From NCBI RefSeq assembly GCF_964204645.1, contig NC_134025.1:14451001-14515000 (forward strand): 64,000 nt of DNA. The letters run 5' to 3'. The notes beneath the pieces are model-generated. The model ran no database searches. It saw nothing but the letters and a program-made list of their open reading frames with translations, and had not been told where the DNA came from. Below, one piece after another: positions 18,857-31,042 of the stretch; position 1 is the stretch's first letter, and the number at the start of each line of letters is the position of its first letter. The position numbers and the translations under genes were made by a program. The stretch is from Tubulanus polymorphus. Taxonomy: Eukaryota > Nemertea > Palaeonemertea > Tubulaniformes > Tubulanidae.

Positions 18857-18945
18857 ACCTCTCCCGTCGGTTAGAATCATGGTGCATTGAATTAGCGTTG
18901 TCCTGTCAGGCGCAAGGTCGCGGGTTCGAGGCTAGCCATATCCGT
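18857..18945 (+). repeat. tRNA-Ile-derived sequence (SINE-like)
   Basis: GTCGGTTAGAATCATGGTGC followed by CAAGGTCGCGGGTTCGAGGC resembles the D-arm and T-arm of a metazoan tRNA-Ile, including pol III A-box-like and B-box sequences. The anticodon region is altered, so it is no working tRNA. A SINE head or tRNA pseudogene is the likely origin. Confidence 0.55.
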
Positions 18946-19252
18946 ATTTTCTAATTTTTAAAAAAAGGAAAATCTCCGTTTTTATAAGTTGAAAGTCATT
19001 TGATGCAATCATAATATTTCATTAATAACATCAAATAAAACCCAAAGCGCCTATAAGTCGTTAAAACCTACTACTAAATTTAGTCGCTTTAATATTTTCG
19101 CCAACTATGCGCCGCCTATCGTAATAAACGGTTGTTGTTTGCGAGTACGAGTGCGTTACCGTTTTTGAGGGGTCTGACTATTTCAGATGGCTGGGAGTCA
19201 CCTTCATTTCGGTCTGCAAATTATACATTTAGACTTTGCCTACGTACCTTAA

Positions 19253-19409
19253 ATGGCGGACGATTCAACTTCATCTTCCGATCCGTCTTATTCTTGTCAT
19301 GATTGTCATGATTTTATGGCGGTGTCAGCACTCATCAATGAACACGAATTGAAGTCAAGAACTAAGTGGTGCGTCTGGTGGAAGGAAAAGTTCTCTGAAT
19401 ATAGTGGTG
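19253..19409 (+). other. Candidate 5' coding exon, unassigned
   Basis: An ATG in AAATGGCGG opens a frame rich in Ser and Asp (MADDSTSSSDPSY), then CHDCHDFMAVSALINEHELK and KWCVWWKEKF. It reaches a consensus donor (GTATGT) at 19410. Composition differs from the Polintons. It could be the first exon of a transposase or a host gene, but no following exon was found. Recorded only as a candidate. Confidence 0.25.
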
Positions 19410-20146
19410 GTATGTTTATCTTTTACCGTAATTTTAATGTCTCTCTGACTCTAGACTTGTTAATTGTTTTCTGTTCTATCTATCTAGGCCTATAGTACAG
19501 TATAATAACTTATAAGCTGATGAGTGTTGTGTTAAGAAAGCACTTGTCGTGTTGACATATGGCCTCGCAAAAAGCATATATACACCAGTACGAATAAGCC
19601 TTCCTGTACTGTTTTTCGATATGATCGTATGCCTATAGGCTATTACATGCAGGCGCGCGTCACCGGAATTACAGATATTATTGGGGCAAACCACTTCATT
19701 TCATTTCAGCGAAATCACAATATAATGGTGATCATTACAAAGATTTGGTCGTAACCAAAATTAAGGGGGACAGATGCTTCATCGCCCCTCCCCCCCATGA
19801 TGCCGCTTTGACAAGCTGCCAGTTTTGCCTGGCCTAGCCTACTTAAACTATAATTTTCTGGTTATAATTTTAATTTTATAAATGCTTGACTTGAATGGAC
19901 TTAATACCAAAACATATTTTTGGTGGAGGTGCAACATGCTTATTTCTCTTTCACTTACTGCTTTTTGACTTAATGTTTTTGTCTAATACTCCATATAACA
20001 TTTATATGATGTATTTTTGATAAAGGTTATTGGGATCATTACACAGCACAAATGTGGTGTCGATTAGTTCACATAAAAAATATGCTAATTATTTGAATAT
20101 AGGAACATTTAACGTTTGTCCATTGTTAATGTGTGGACTCATTGGC

Positions 20147-20159
20147 ATATATATATACC

Positions 20160-20238
<79 letters not shown>
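20147..20238. repeat. (TA)n microsatellite
   Basis: A nearly pure TA run, starting with TATATATACCGGTATATA and then about 40 TA units. No coding or regulatory meaning is visible. Confidence 0.95.
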
Positions 20239-20239
<1 letters not shown>

Positions 20240-20242
20240 TAG

Positions 20243-21581
20243 TATATGATAATGGAGGTAGGTAATTTGAAAGTTAGTTACCTAATCGTTGGTGGTAAGC
20301 TTTTTATAATCGGATGGGCTTATACCAACGTTAGGGATGACAAGGACCAAAACAAGGTTGAAAAAAGTAGCACTTCAAAAATATACTTTCTATTCACTTC
20401 AGTCCACAATTAATGGCTTAATTCACAAACTAACACAGGTACCTTTCGAAATAATCCAATTTTATGTATGTTTCGAGTGATTTATCATCATTATTTTGAG
20501 AAATTAATTAATTTCTCCACAAATTTCGCCATTGGTCACCATTTCTCTGTATTGCACATGTGGCATGATAAGACAAGGGGACCTACAAGGATTTATATAA
20601 AACTTTCAAGACGAAACGACAATTTTTATTTTTGATGGTTTTCCAACTTATATTTCAAATCTTCGTGTTTTCCATAATAGATAATGAAATAATAAATTCT
20701 GGTAAATGAAAAATGTGAATAAGTGTTGATTTCTCAGTTTTTTTCAATTTCGTCGTTTCGCTTCGTTTGTTTGTGCTGTTGTCCTGGCCTCAGTCCACAG
20801 GTGCCAGCACCTCCAGTAATTTTCAAAATGGTAGCTGTTGACTCGACGGAAATTTACTCTCACTTTACGGCCGATTTGCACATGGATTAAGATCGTCAGG
20901 TGAGGTGTTATAGGTATCAGACAAACTACGAATCTGTTGTGCGTCGATTACAACAAAAATTAGACGGATATCTTAAGAGACAATGAAATGCAAGGCAAAT
21001 TACTCGTCAGTCAAATTGGCTGACGAAGATTTCATACAAAAATGACCTTCCCATTCCTGACTGTGGTTTGTGAAAATATCCGATCGTGAAACTAAACCAC
21101 AGACAGGTTACTGACTAGTAATTTGATAACATTTATTTTCTGCACACTTCGGCAACAGGTGAGCTAATTTGGCCATTTTGGTTTGCTTTTTAACTTTTTA
21201 CACATAATAATTTAGTAACCCGATCGTTGTAGAGAAATGTTTGACAATCACCATATTTGTATATCAATGACTTGTAATATTCACCATATTGTACTCATTG
21301 TCACCTAACATCATCTGCACCGTATGCACTATTAAAATGCTGTAAGGCCGTGTTGTAATCCAATTTTTTATTTTTTATTTTATAAAGTCAATCAGAACAA
21401 TGTACATGTATATTCAAATTTTAAAATTGTGGAAGTTGATCAGAACAATGTGGTGTTTATTCAAATTAAGAAATTTGTGAAATAAAAAAGTTTGTATGGT
21501 ACATATATGTTCATGGTTTTAGTTTATATTTTTCTTCAAGTTGAATGTAATTTGGGAGGACTTTTTAAGGAATTTCCTTTT
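20243..21581. other. Intergenic DNA without recognised content
   Basis: No convincing open reading frame or repeat family. Codon-free AT-rich sequence with a few polyadenylation-like AATAAA words near 21480. It ends abruptly at the left end of E2. Confidence 0.4.
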
Positions 21582-21986
21582 GGTCGCTCCACTTCGCTAC
21601 CGCTCCGCTCCGCGACCAATTGATTTATTTACAATACACAAATTCATATAATCAAATATATTTTAATAATAATTATTATTCTATTATTCAACTGAAATAC
21701 ACACGGTTATGAAAATATATTATAGTTTTAAATTACTTTTAATATTTGTTTTTAATGAACTCGACCGTTCAACCTTTAACCTGAAAGCCCATTACCCCTA
21801 TTACTCTTAAAATAATCATATACATGAATAACATTTAAATTGACAGATTATTCAATATAAAAGTATATATTTACAACATTATTTCAATATTTATATTTGT
21901 ATGAGTTAGATTTTTAAACATTAAAAGTGTAAGTAAAGTGTGATTGAAATAATACATGATATAAATCATTGAACTTCTAAAATCAA
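21582..21986 (+). repeat. Left terminal inverted repeat of E2
   Basis: Reverse complement of 37380-37774 with a few differences. It starts with half of the GC-rich hairpin (GGTCGCTCCACTTCGC ...), continues through GTGTATTTCAGTTGAA-like and AGTAATAGGGGTAATGGGC words (inverted here), and ends 25 bases before the PolB ATG. The bases before it (CCTTTT) do not match the right flank. Confidence 0.9.
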
Positions 21987-21989
21987 TTT

Positions 21990-22011
21990 TAATAAGAAAT
22001 TTAGTATTAAA
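21990..22011 (+). promoter_or_regulatory. TTTAGTA motif upstream of PolB
   Basis: AAATTTAGTATTAAA directly precedes the PolB ATG. The same word lies before the HNH genes and before the gene starting at 36258. It differs from the T-tract/TAAATAAATG motif of the capsid block. Confidence 0.45.
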
Positions 22012-25000
22012 ATGGAAGCAAATAAGTACTACTGCCCAACATGTAATATCAATATAGATAGATCCCAAAAAGCAAGACACAATAAAACTAAAGCGCATTT
22101 AGAGAATAAATTGAAACTAGAATATAAAGATGATATATTAGAAACTAAATTAGATGAATTAAAGAATGAAAAAGAAACATACAAATGTGATACATGTAAT
22201 CAATCATTCAGTGATAAAAGATATTATAATGAACATTTAAAATCTAAAAGTCATATTAGAAATAAGAATAATGATATCTTAGGTGAGGATTATTTTGATG
22301 AAGATAATGATAAGAAACAGAAGACAATTAAAAGCATAACAAATAAATTAAACAATAAAAGACCATACATGGAAGATGTAAGAAATTATATTAATTCATT
22401 AGATAATAAAAAAGATATAGAGATAACCGAAGCATTTAAAAGTGATATTGGTCCAGCAGCTATCGAGTTTAAATTTCATAAAGGTAAAACATTAGAAGAA
22501 AATAAAAAACATTTAGAAAATATGAAAGAAATAATAAAAATAATAACTGATGTTGAATATCCTAAAATTAGTATATCAGTTAAAGTAAAGTTTATAAAAT
22601 CTGAAGATAAACCAATATATAATATAAATTCTCATTCACAACATATTATATATAAACAACATATAGATGATAAATTAGATAAATGTTATAATGAAGTAAA
22701 AACTAAAATAGAAGAGAAATATTTTGAAGGATCTGGTTTAATATTTGATGAAATAATATTTATGACTTTACATGTTTATAACACAAAATATAATAAGTTA
22801 ACTAAATCAAAACCAATTGATGAAAATAATGTATCATATTATAAAGAACGAGATATTGAAGCATCGAGTTATATTAAACTACCATTTAAAACTAATGCTG
22901 TTATAAATGTACAAAATGAAGATGATAAATGTTTTCTATGGGCTATAATAAGTTGTTTACATCCTGCAACTTATAATATTTGTAGATTAACTCATTATAA
23001 ACCATTTGAAAATAATTATAAGATAGATAAGTATCCTGTTATAATTAAAAACATCCCAAAAATAGAAAGAGATAATAATATAAAGATAAATGTATTTGAT
23101 TTAATCAAATTACCAAATACAAAAGGTAACAATATAAAACATTATACATTAGAACCTTTATATCTATCAAAAGATTATGATTCAAACGATGTTATAGATA
23201 TACTATATTATGAGAATCATTATATGTGGATTAAACAAATCGACTTATTTTTTAAATCAGAAAATGATCACCATAAAATATATCTTTGTAGAAAATGTTT
23301 ACATAAATTCAGTAATGAAAGTACATTATTAAATCATAAACAATTATGTGAAAATCATGATTATTGTAAATTAGTTTTACCAAATGAAAAGGATAAAATA
23401 TTAGAATTCAAAAAATATGATTACAAAAATAAAGTACCATTTGTAATATATGGAGATTTTGAATCATTAAATAAAGAACTAACTGATCAAGATAGAAAAG
23501 AAATATATTATAAGAGAAAGAAATTAAATTCTAATGAAAATGATTATTCTGAAGAACCACCAAAAACAAATACTATTAAAAAGATTCATCAATCAGCTGC
23601 TGCTTTCGGGTTATATATAAAATCTGATTATCCAGAACTAATTGAAAGTGAATATTCTGATTATAGAAATGAAAATGTTATCAATCATTTTTGTGACTTA
23701 TTAATTGAATATGAAATAAGATTTAGTAAATTACTGAATACAAATATAGAATATAGAAATTATAATGACAGAAGAAGATAAAGAAGCATTTGCGTTTGCA
23801 GATAAATGTTATTATTGTGAAAAGATATTTAATTATAAAGATAAAAAAGTAAGAGACCATGATAATTTGAACGGAAAGTTTAGAGGCGCTGCACATGAGA
23901 ATTGTAACTTACAAGCTAAGAAAATTAATTTTGTACCAGTTATATTTCATAATCTATCAGGATATGATGCACATTTATTCATCAAACAGTTATGCCATAA
24001 AATAGAAGAAATTAATAATGAAATAGAAAGATTAAATTCAAATAGATCAAAAGATAAAATACCAACTTATAAATTTAGAATGTTAGCTAAAACATCTGAG
24101 AATTATATATCATTCCAATTTGGGTGTTTAAGATTTATAGATTCATATAGATTTTTAAATAGTTCATTAGATAACTTATCAAAATCATTAGTTGATGATG
24201 AATTGAAAATATTAAAACAACACTACCCAAATAATGATGATTTCCAATTAATGAGATATAAAGGAGCAATTCCATATTCTTTCTATAAAAATCATAATGA
24301 TTTCAATATAACTGAATTATTAAAAGAACAATTCTATGATGAATTAAAAAATGAATATGTTAGAGATGAAGTATATAATAGAACATTGAATATTTGGAAT
24401 CATTTCAAAATAGAAAATCATGGGCAATTAGTAGATTTATATCTAAAATCTGATGTATTATTATTAACTGATATATTCGAAAGGTTTAGAGATGTAAACC
24501 TAAAATATTTCAATATTGATCCTTGTCATTGTTATTCAGGTTTAACATGGGATTGTGGATTAAAATTTACAGATATAAAAATGGATTTGTTAACAAATAT
24601 AGATCAATTACTATTATTTGAAAAATCTATAAGAGGAGGAGTTTCAGGTGTATTAGGGGATAGATATTTCAATGTAAATGATAACCCTGGATATAAGTTA
24701 TTATATATAGATGCAAATAATTTGTATGGTTGGGCAATGATGGAACCACAACCTTATGGAGTATTTGAATTAACTGAAGTTTTACAGAATGAAAATAATG
24801 ATAAATTTGATTGGAAGAAAAGAATTCTAGATATAGCAGATGATTCAGATACTGGTTACTTCTTTGTTGTAGGTTTAGAATATCCTGAATATAAAAAATT
24901 TAAATCTAGAAATCTAGCTTACTGTCCCGAACATAAAACTGTAACACATGAAGAATTATCAAATTATCAAAAAAGAATTAAACCCGGAAATCATATTCAT

Positions 25001-26045
25001 ACAGAAAAGTTAATGGTAACTCTAGAAGATAAATATAATTATGTAGTACATTACAGAATGTTAAAGTTTTATTTGAATCAAGGAATGATTATAAAAAAAG
25101 TACATAGATATATTTCATTTAGTCAATCTAAATGGTTAGGAGAAATATATAGATTTTGACACCAAACAGAGAACTGAAGCTAAAACTGATTTCGAGAAAG
25201 ATTTCTTCAAGTTAATGAATAATGCATTCTATAGTAAGACTTGTGAAAATATTAGAAATAGAAATGATATTGAGTTAGTTAGTAATGGTAAAAGGATAAG
25301 GCATTTACAATCATATCCTAAGTTCATTGGTAACAGAATATTTGATGAAAATTTAGCTGCAGTTAAGATGAGAAGAACATCAATGAAATTTAATAAACCA
25401 ATCTATGTTGGCGCTTCAGTTTTAGAATTATCAAAATTACTGATGTATGAATTCTATTATAATGTATTACAATCACTTTTTGGAGAAAAACATATAGAAA
25501 TACTATATTTTGATACTGACAGTTACATATTAAAGATAAAAACTGATAACATAACAGATGATTTAAAAACATTAAAACATCATTTTGATTTTAGTAACTA
25601 TCCTAAAGATCATGAATTGTTTAGCAATAATAATAAAAAAGTTCCAGGGAAGTTTAAGGATGAATTAGGCGGTGAAGAAATGATAGAGTTCATAGGTATT
25701 AGATCTAAAATGTATTCATATAAAACTAAAGAACATGAAGCTAAAAAGTTAAAAGGAATAACCAAAAGTGTAGTAGAAAAGAATATTCATTTCAAAGATT
25801 ACATCAATTGTATATTCAATGAAGAAGTTAGAAAACATAAGATGAGATGTTTAAGATCTGAAGATCGTGAAATGTTTATTGAAGAAATTGAAAAGATAAG
25901 TCTAAACCCATTTGATGATAAAAGATATATTTTAGATGATGGAATTCATACAGTTGCTTATGGTTGTAGTTTAGATGAATACTTAAAATTTAAAAGAGAA
26001 GAAACAAAAGAGAACGAGATAATGAAAAGAATTCTAACGTGTTAA
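22012..26045 (+). pseudogene. polB: Protein-primed family B DNA polymerase, full length with two frameshifts
   Basis: About 1,340 codons in three open parts (22012-23781, 23765-25159, 25140-26045). Order: two N-terminal C2H2 fingers (YYCPTCNINIDRSQKARH; YKCDTCNQSF), a conserved middle part, exonuclease motif I (VIYGDFESL, near 23445), exonuclease motif II (FHNLSGYDAHLF, near 23947), motif A (YIDANNLYG, near 24702), motif B (NNAFYSKTCEN, with Ser for the usual Gly) and motif C (YFDTDSY, near 25507). Frame breaks lie near 23760 and 25140. E1 is in frame at the second one, so these are mutations. Reading each part shows that no catalytic Asp is lost. Confidence 0.93.
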
Positions 26046-26074
26046 TCAAATTTTAATAAAAATATGTTATTAAA

Positions 26075-26428
26075 ATGGAGAGTAAACAAGCGCACAGTGA
26101 GAACCACAAATTATTTCTAGATAGAATTAAAGATATCACAAATGTAAAATCTGTAGATTATAAATTCAAAAAGTTAACAGAATTAACAATTCATAAGAAA
26201 TATCTAATTACAAATATTGATACAGTTACTAATAACTATGGAGATAAATTAGTTATACACTTAGAATATGAAGGATTAAAAGGAAATACATATAAATTCA
26301 GAACATATTTACCAGATAGATTTCATAGATTATCAAGTGAAGATTTAGAAGAATTATGTTCTGGAGATTTCTATTTCGTATACAAAGGTAAGAATGAAAA
26401 AGGGCACCATGAAATAGATTTCGAATAA
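26075..26428 (+). CDS. Small conserved Polinton protein
   Basis: 117 residues, intact. It shows the natural end (HHEIDFE and stop) lost in E1. Its predicted strands (YLITNIDTV, LVIHLEYEGL, TYKFRTYLPD) and its place right after PolB suggest a small beta-rich accessory protein, possibly nucleic-acid binding; this is inference. Start in GTTATTAAAATGG. Confidence 0.72.
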   Translation: MESKQAHSENHKLFLDRIKDITNVKSVDYKFKKLTELTIHKKYLITNIDTVTNNYGDKLVIHLEYEGLKGNTYKFRTYLPDRFHRLSSEDLEELCSGDFYFVYKGKNEKGHHEIDFE

Positions 26429-26445
26429 GAAAATATGTAAAATAA

Positions 26446-26985
26446 ATGGCGGAATTAAAAGAATACAGAATATTTGTTGATTCAAGAAAACTTACTAATT
26501 ATAAATCTCATAATTTACTAGTTCAATTAGATAGAGAATTTAAGAATTGTGTAGATTTAAAATTAGTTAATATAAGTTTATGTAATTCTTTTTATAACAT
26601 ATCAGATAAAACTTTTGAACATAGAGGGTTTATGATTTATATGAGAAATAAAGATAAATGGTTTCATATATTTTTAAAACCAGGATTATATAATTTAGAA
26701 TCATTAGCGCAGGAAATTAATAGAAGAGCTCGGTTGAAAATCGGGGGCACTTCTGTATTTGAAATTAAATTTAATAAAATTGATAGTACTTATAAAAAAA
26801 GAATAAAGATATCTAATGAACAACATAAATTTATGGTAAACAAACCACTGGCTAAAATGTTAGGAATTAAACCTCTTACAGTTACTGGAAACGCAGAAGG
26901 CAGCTCAAATATAATACCTTTTACACACTTTTATATTTATTGAAATTTAATCGAGCCTACAAAAACTTTCGAAGCAACTAAAAAA
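26446..26985 (+). pseudogene. Penton-like protein, C-terminus deleted
   Basis: 165 open codons from an ATG in AAAATAAATGG, matching the E1 and E3 proteins and including KLVNISLCNSFYN and KPGLYNLESLAQEINRRA. A TGA at 26941-26943 replaces a Cys codon (TGC) seen in E1 and E3. About 40 bases on, after TFEATK, the sequence jumps directly into the middle of another gene, so the C-terminal third is absent. Confidence 0.78.
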
Positions 26986-28276
26986 AAGCTTTCCAATATA
27001 ATAAATCAATCAAATATAATATTCCTGCAATAGATTTTAAAAAAAATATTACAAATAAAAATGTAGTTTTAAATTCATTAACTAATTTAGAAATTTATGT
27101 TACTGAATCACAGTTTTTTTATTTCTAAAATGGAAAATATATTTAATACATATGAAGTTACTTTTACTCGAGATGAATATCATATATATAAAGTAAAATC
27201 TAATATGAAATATTGGCAGAACCAATTAGATTTTGCTGTTTATTGTGCAACAACAGGATGTGGAATAAGTTGGAATGATCATTTAAATAACTTAGATAAA
27301 AATTTGAAGTATTCTGATTTAAAATTAATTCACACAATATTTAGATTTCACACATATTTTCAAATCAGAATAATATTAAATGAATTAGAATGTCCTTTAC
27401 CCGGGTCTAAATATTTTAAAGAATTGGATAATAATATTAATCCATCTAAGTTTTATAAAATATGTAATGAATTTAATATAAATATTAATTCCGATTTTAG
27501 AGCGCATGGTAAATTGCAAGGTGTTGGTGAAGAGTATGAAATAAAAAGAATTGATTATATGCATAGAATTTCAGCTTATCATAATTATAAAATTGATAAT
27601 AATAATGGTTGGGTTAATTTCATTTTAGAAAATGGTGAAGGTTTTACTAAAGCTGGAATACAAAGAATAAATCAATCTATTAGAACTTATTTGATATGTA
27701 TTTTAGGTGCGCAAGTTGAAACAAGATCCCCAATAATTGGAAATGATAACACTTCATTCGATGCGCAGAAACAGTTTAATGTATTATTTGAAGATTCCAT
27801 TCATAATGATAAAAATAGATCGATTCCAGAAAACATTGTAAGATATCAAAATTATTTAGATAAATCACATATTAGATTAAATTATTGTATAGGCCCTAAT
27901 CTATTTATTATTTCTAATGATTTAGTATTAAAGATGGGAAATATAATTGGTTATAATAATCTAATTAAAACTGCAACAATAAATAATTCATTTGGATTGA
28001 ATGATATAAATAAAAAGATTATTACTGCTCCAAAATTAATGGAAGGCGAAAAAAATAACAAAACATATTCAATCAACAGAAACTAAAACTAAGAATATTA
28101 AATTAAATAATGATTCTAAAATAAAAGATTACAATACATCAGAAAATATAAAAACTGATAATATTCAACATGATATAATTAAACTAAATGATGATAATAA
28201 ATCCCATGAAAATACTAATATAGCTTTAACTTGTATAGGAATTGTAATCGGAGGAATATCATATTTTAAATTTTAA
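26986..28276 (+). pseudogene. Conserved Polinton protein (as 4742-6070), 5' end deleted
   Basis: The gene begins within KAFQYNKSIKYNIPAI, lacking the start codon and its promoter, as a result of the deletion. A stop near 27128 and a frameshift near 28065 follow. Between them a long frame holds NMKYWQNQLDFAVYCATT, WNDHLNN and FRFHTYFQIRIIL. About 30 residues in the middle of the family (the CALPIPS region) are missing or replaced. The C-terminal hydrophobic tail (CIGIVIGG) is present here and lost in E1. Confidence 0.72.
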
Positions 28277-28292
28277 TATTTTTATTATGTAA

Positions 28293-29742
28293 ATGGCAGA
28301 AGGTGGAGAAGATTATGAAATGGAAGGCATGGGAAATAATAATGAAGGATATATTGATGATGATTATAATGATGCAGAAACTAATATTGATGATGGAAAT
28401 GAATCAGCATATAATTCCAATTTAGCAGATAGTGGTTCTAAAGGCCCATCAACAGATGAATTTGATAGAAGAACTAGATCGATTGAATCCTGAAAATGAA
28501 AATCCAGATTTAGTAAAACAAAATTTAGAATATAATGAATATATTTATAATTTCAAACCTATATTTGAAAGATCAGGATATAATATCGATGATAGAGGTG
28601 CTAGATATTTAGTAAGAGAATTAAAATCATTAGATGGTGAACATTATTATCATTTGAAAGATGATTATTATATTGATATCTCTTATAAAAAACAAAACAA
28701 AATATTAGCAGAATCAACTTTGCTTAAGTTAGACCTATCTAGAATTAAAAGAATAAGAAATAGTAATGAAATAGAAGATGTAACACAAGAAGAAATTATT
28801 AAAAATGAAAGAGTATTTAAACAAAGAATTAATGAATTATTTGAAACAATCGATAATAATTTAGAAACAGAAACAACTTCTGAACAGAATATAACTTCCA
28901 AAACTAGTAAACCTAATTCAAGAGGAGTTCAAACTGAAAAACTTTTACCAAATGGATTACTTGATGCAACAAAACAAGAATTAGAAGATTTAAATATATT
29001 TTCTGATAAAGCAATTAGAGAAATTATTAGTATACAAAATAAAGCTGATAAATTTGCGCATGATAAAAGTATAAGAGATTTTAAAATTAGAACTTTAGAA
29101 GATGAATTATTTAAATCAAGAAAAGAATCAGAACAATTAAAATTAGATAGAGATAATAAAATTATTGAAGAAATTGAATTTAAAAAAAGAAATGCATATT
29201 TAGAAAAAGAAATTGACAATTTAGAATATAACATAGAATTTCAGAAAGAAGAAATTAAATTATTAAAAAAATCATATGATTATTGTATTAATAGATTAAA
29301 AGTTGTTGTTAAAGATTTAATAATTAAACCAAATTCTGAAATATCATTGAAAGATAGAATAAAATTATTATTTAAGTTTGAAGGAATCACAATTCTTTCA
29401 ATTCTAACAGCAGTAACTATGGTATTTACAACAATAGGTTTAGCTATATCAAATTCACTGAAATCTACTCCTACTCCCAATAAACCGGATAAACCCCCGA
29501 ATGATAATAATTCTATACAAGATAAAGTTAAGGATGGTTTAAAGAAATTAGCAAAATATTTATGGGAACTATCTAAAAAATCTGCTGCAGCATTGCCAGG
29601 AATTATTGCATCAATTGTTGGTTTTATATTGAAATCTGCAGGAAACATTATTAACTTTGCTGCTGAACATATTATTTTATTTTTAATCACAGTTGTAAGT
29701 GCTATTCTTTTTGGGTTAGTAAACATGATAAAAAATAAATAA
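28293..29742 (+). pseudogene. Coiled-coil/membrane protein, one frameshift
   Basis: Same protein as 6140-7603. A two-base loss near 28482 separates the acidic N-terminus (66 codons) from a 420-codon frame that runs intact through the coiled coil, the first hydrophobic segment, the Pro-rich hinge (PTPNKPDKPP) and the C-terminal SAAALPGIIASIVGF region. The position where E1 has a stop reads CAG here. The ATG follows a T5 tract and TATGTAA. Confidence 0.8.
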
Positions 29743-29763
29743 TTAATTTTATTTGTTAAATAA

Positions 29764-31010
29764 ATGAGTGGGAGTTATATCAATCCTTCTAAGAATCATA
29801 GAATATCTAATGCTATTAAAGCAGAAAGATCACATCATATAATTACTCATAACCCTTCAAATATTAATCCTGATGAAACTTTATATGTTAGAATTCCTCG
29901 ATTAACACAAAATACTTTTTACGTTCCAAATAGTATTTATTTATCAGCCGATATAAAAGTAATCGGTAATAATAATAATTATGTTGTTGATAATGTTGGG
30001 AGATATTTGATTAAAAAATTAACTATAAAGATTGGTCCAGAAACAGTTTTCTCATTAGATGAATATAATTTATTTATGCATTATAAAGATTTATGGTTAA
30101 CTAAAGAAAATAGAAATAATATGATATTTCAAGGCATCCAATCAGAAAACCAAAATAAATTAAGATCAGAAGCACATAATGCAATATTAACTAATGCTGT
30201 AGATAAATTGATAAAAAGTATATATGGAAGCAAATATAAAATTCCATTAGACTTTGAATTGATAAATAACAATGCACCTTTATATAAATACGCAATTCAA
30301 GAAGATGTTATATTCGAAATAACATTTGCTCCTGTTAATGAAATTGTAATATCTAGCGTTAATAAAGATATGAGTTATAAATTATCGAATATATGTTTAG
30401 AATATGACACAGTAACTGATGAAAATATTTCAAGTATAATTCAAACTAAATACAATCAAGGATTTTCATTATTATATGATTATATTGATAAATTTAAAAC
30501 CGTAACTATTAATGCAAATGATGAAATAATTAATGAGAATATTAACTTCCCAAGAAGATCTATTAAAGGTATATTAATATTTTTTACCATTGCAACATAT
30601 ACTAATAGCGCAATAAATGTTGATAATTATTATAATCCTGAAATAACAAAAGTGGAAATAACTATCGAAGGAATAGCAAATAAAATATTTTGTCAAGGAA
30701 TGAGAATGATTGATCAATGGCCAGAAATTAGAAAACATCTTATGAATGAAAAAGTGAAATCATCTGAAAATTGTAATATTAATCAAATTGATTATTATAC
30801 CGGTAATAAATATGCATTATGGTTAGATTTTAGAACAACAGAGGATAATTCATTACATGGTTCTGGGAAAAATTACAAAACAATAAAGATGGAATACAAT
30901 TATTCATGACAAAGAATAAAGGAATCAAAAATTTTAAAATGCACATTTATATTATATCTGACGCGCAATTAAATATTGTAAATTCTCAATTGAATAGTGT
31001 TATGTATTAG
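29764..31010 (+). pseudogene. Major capsid protein, frameshift near the end
   Basis: Very close to the E1 capsid protein over about 370 residues. One base is missing in the GGGAAAAATTAC stretch near 30868, which shifts the last part. Beyond it the correct frame continues through KNKGIKNF, an AAA codon and the MHIYIISDAQLN tail to a TAG at 31008-31010. This shows that the tail belongs to the capsid protein. The ATG lies in TGTTAAATAAATG after a T-rich stretch. Confidence 0.85.
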
Positions 31011-31042
31011 AATTTTAACTTTAATAAAAATTTATATAATAA

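Noticed and set aside
18862-18945. Functional tRNA-Ile gene
   Set aside because: The anticodon arm is disrupted and the acceptor stem does not pair.
19476-19694. Minus-strand open frame of 72 codons
   Set aside because: No similarity, no repeat support and no regulatory context; length expected by chance.
23755-23790. Programmed ribosomal frameshift in E2 PolB
   Set aside because: No slippery heptamer is evident, and a second break at 25140 is absent from E1, so random mutation is the simpler reading.
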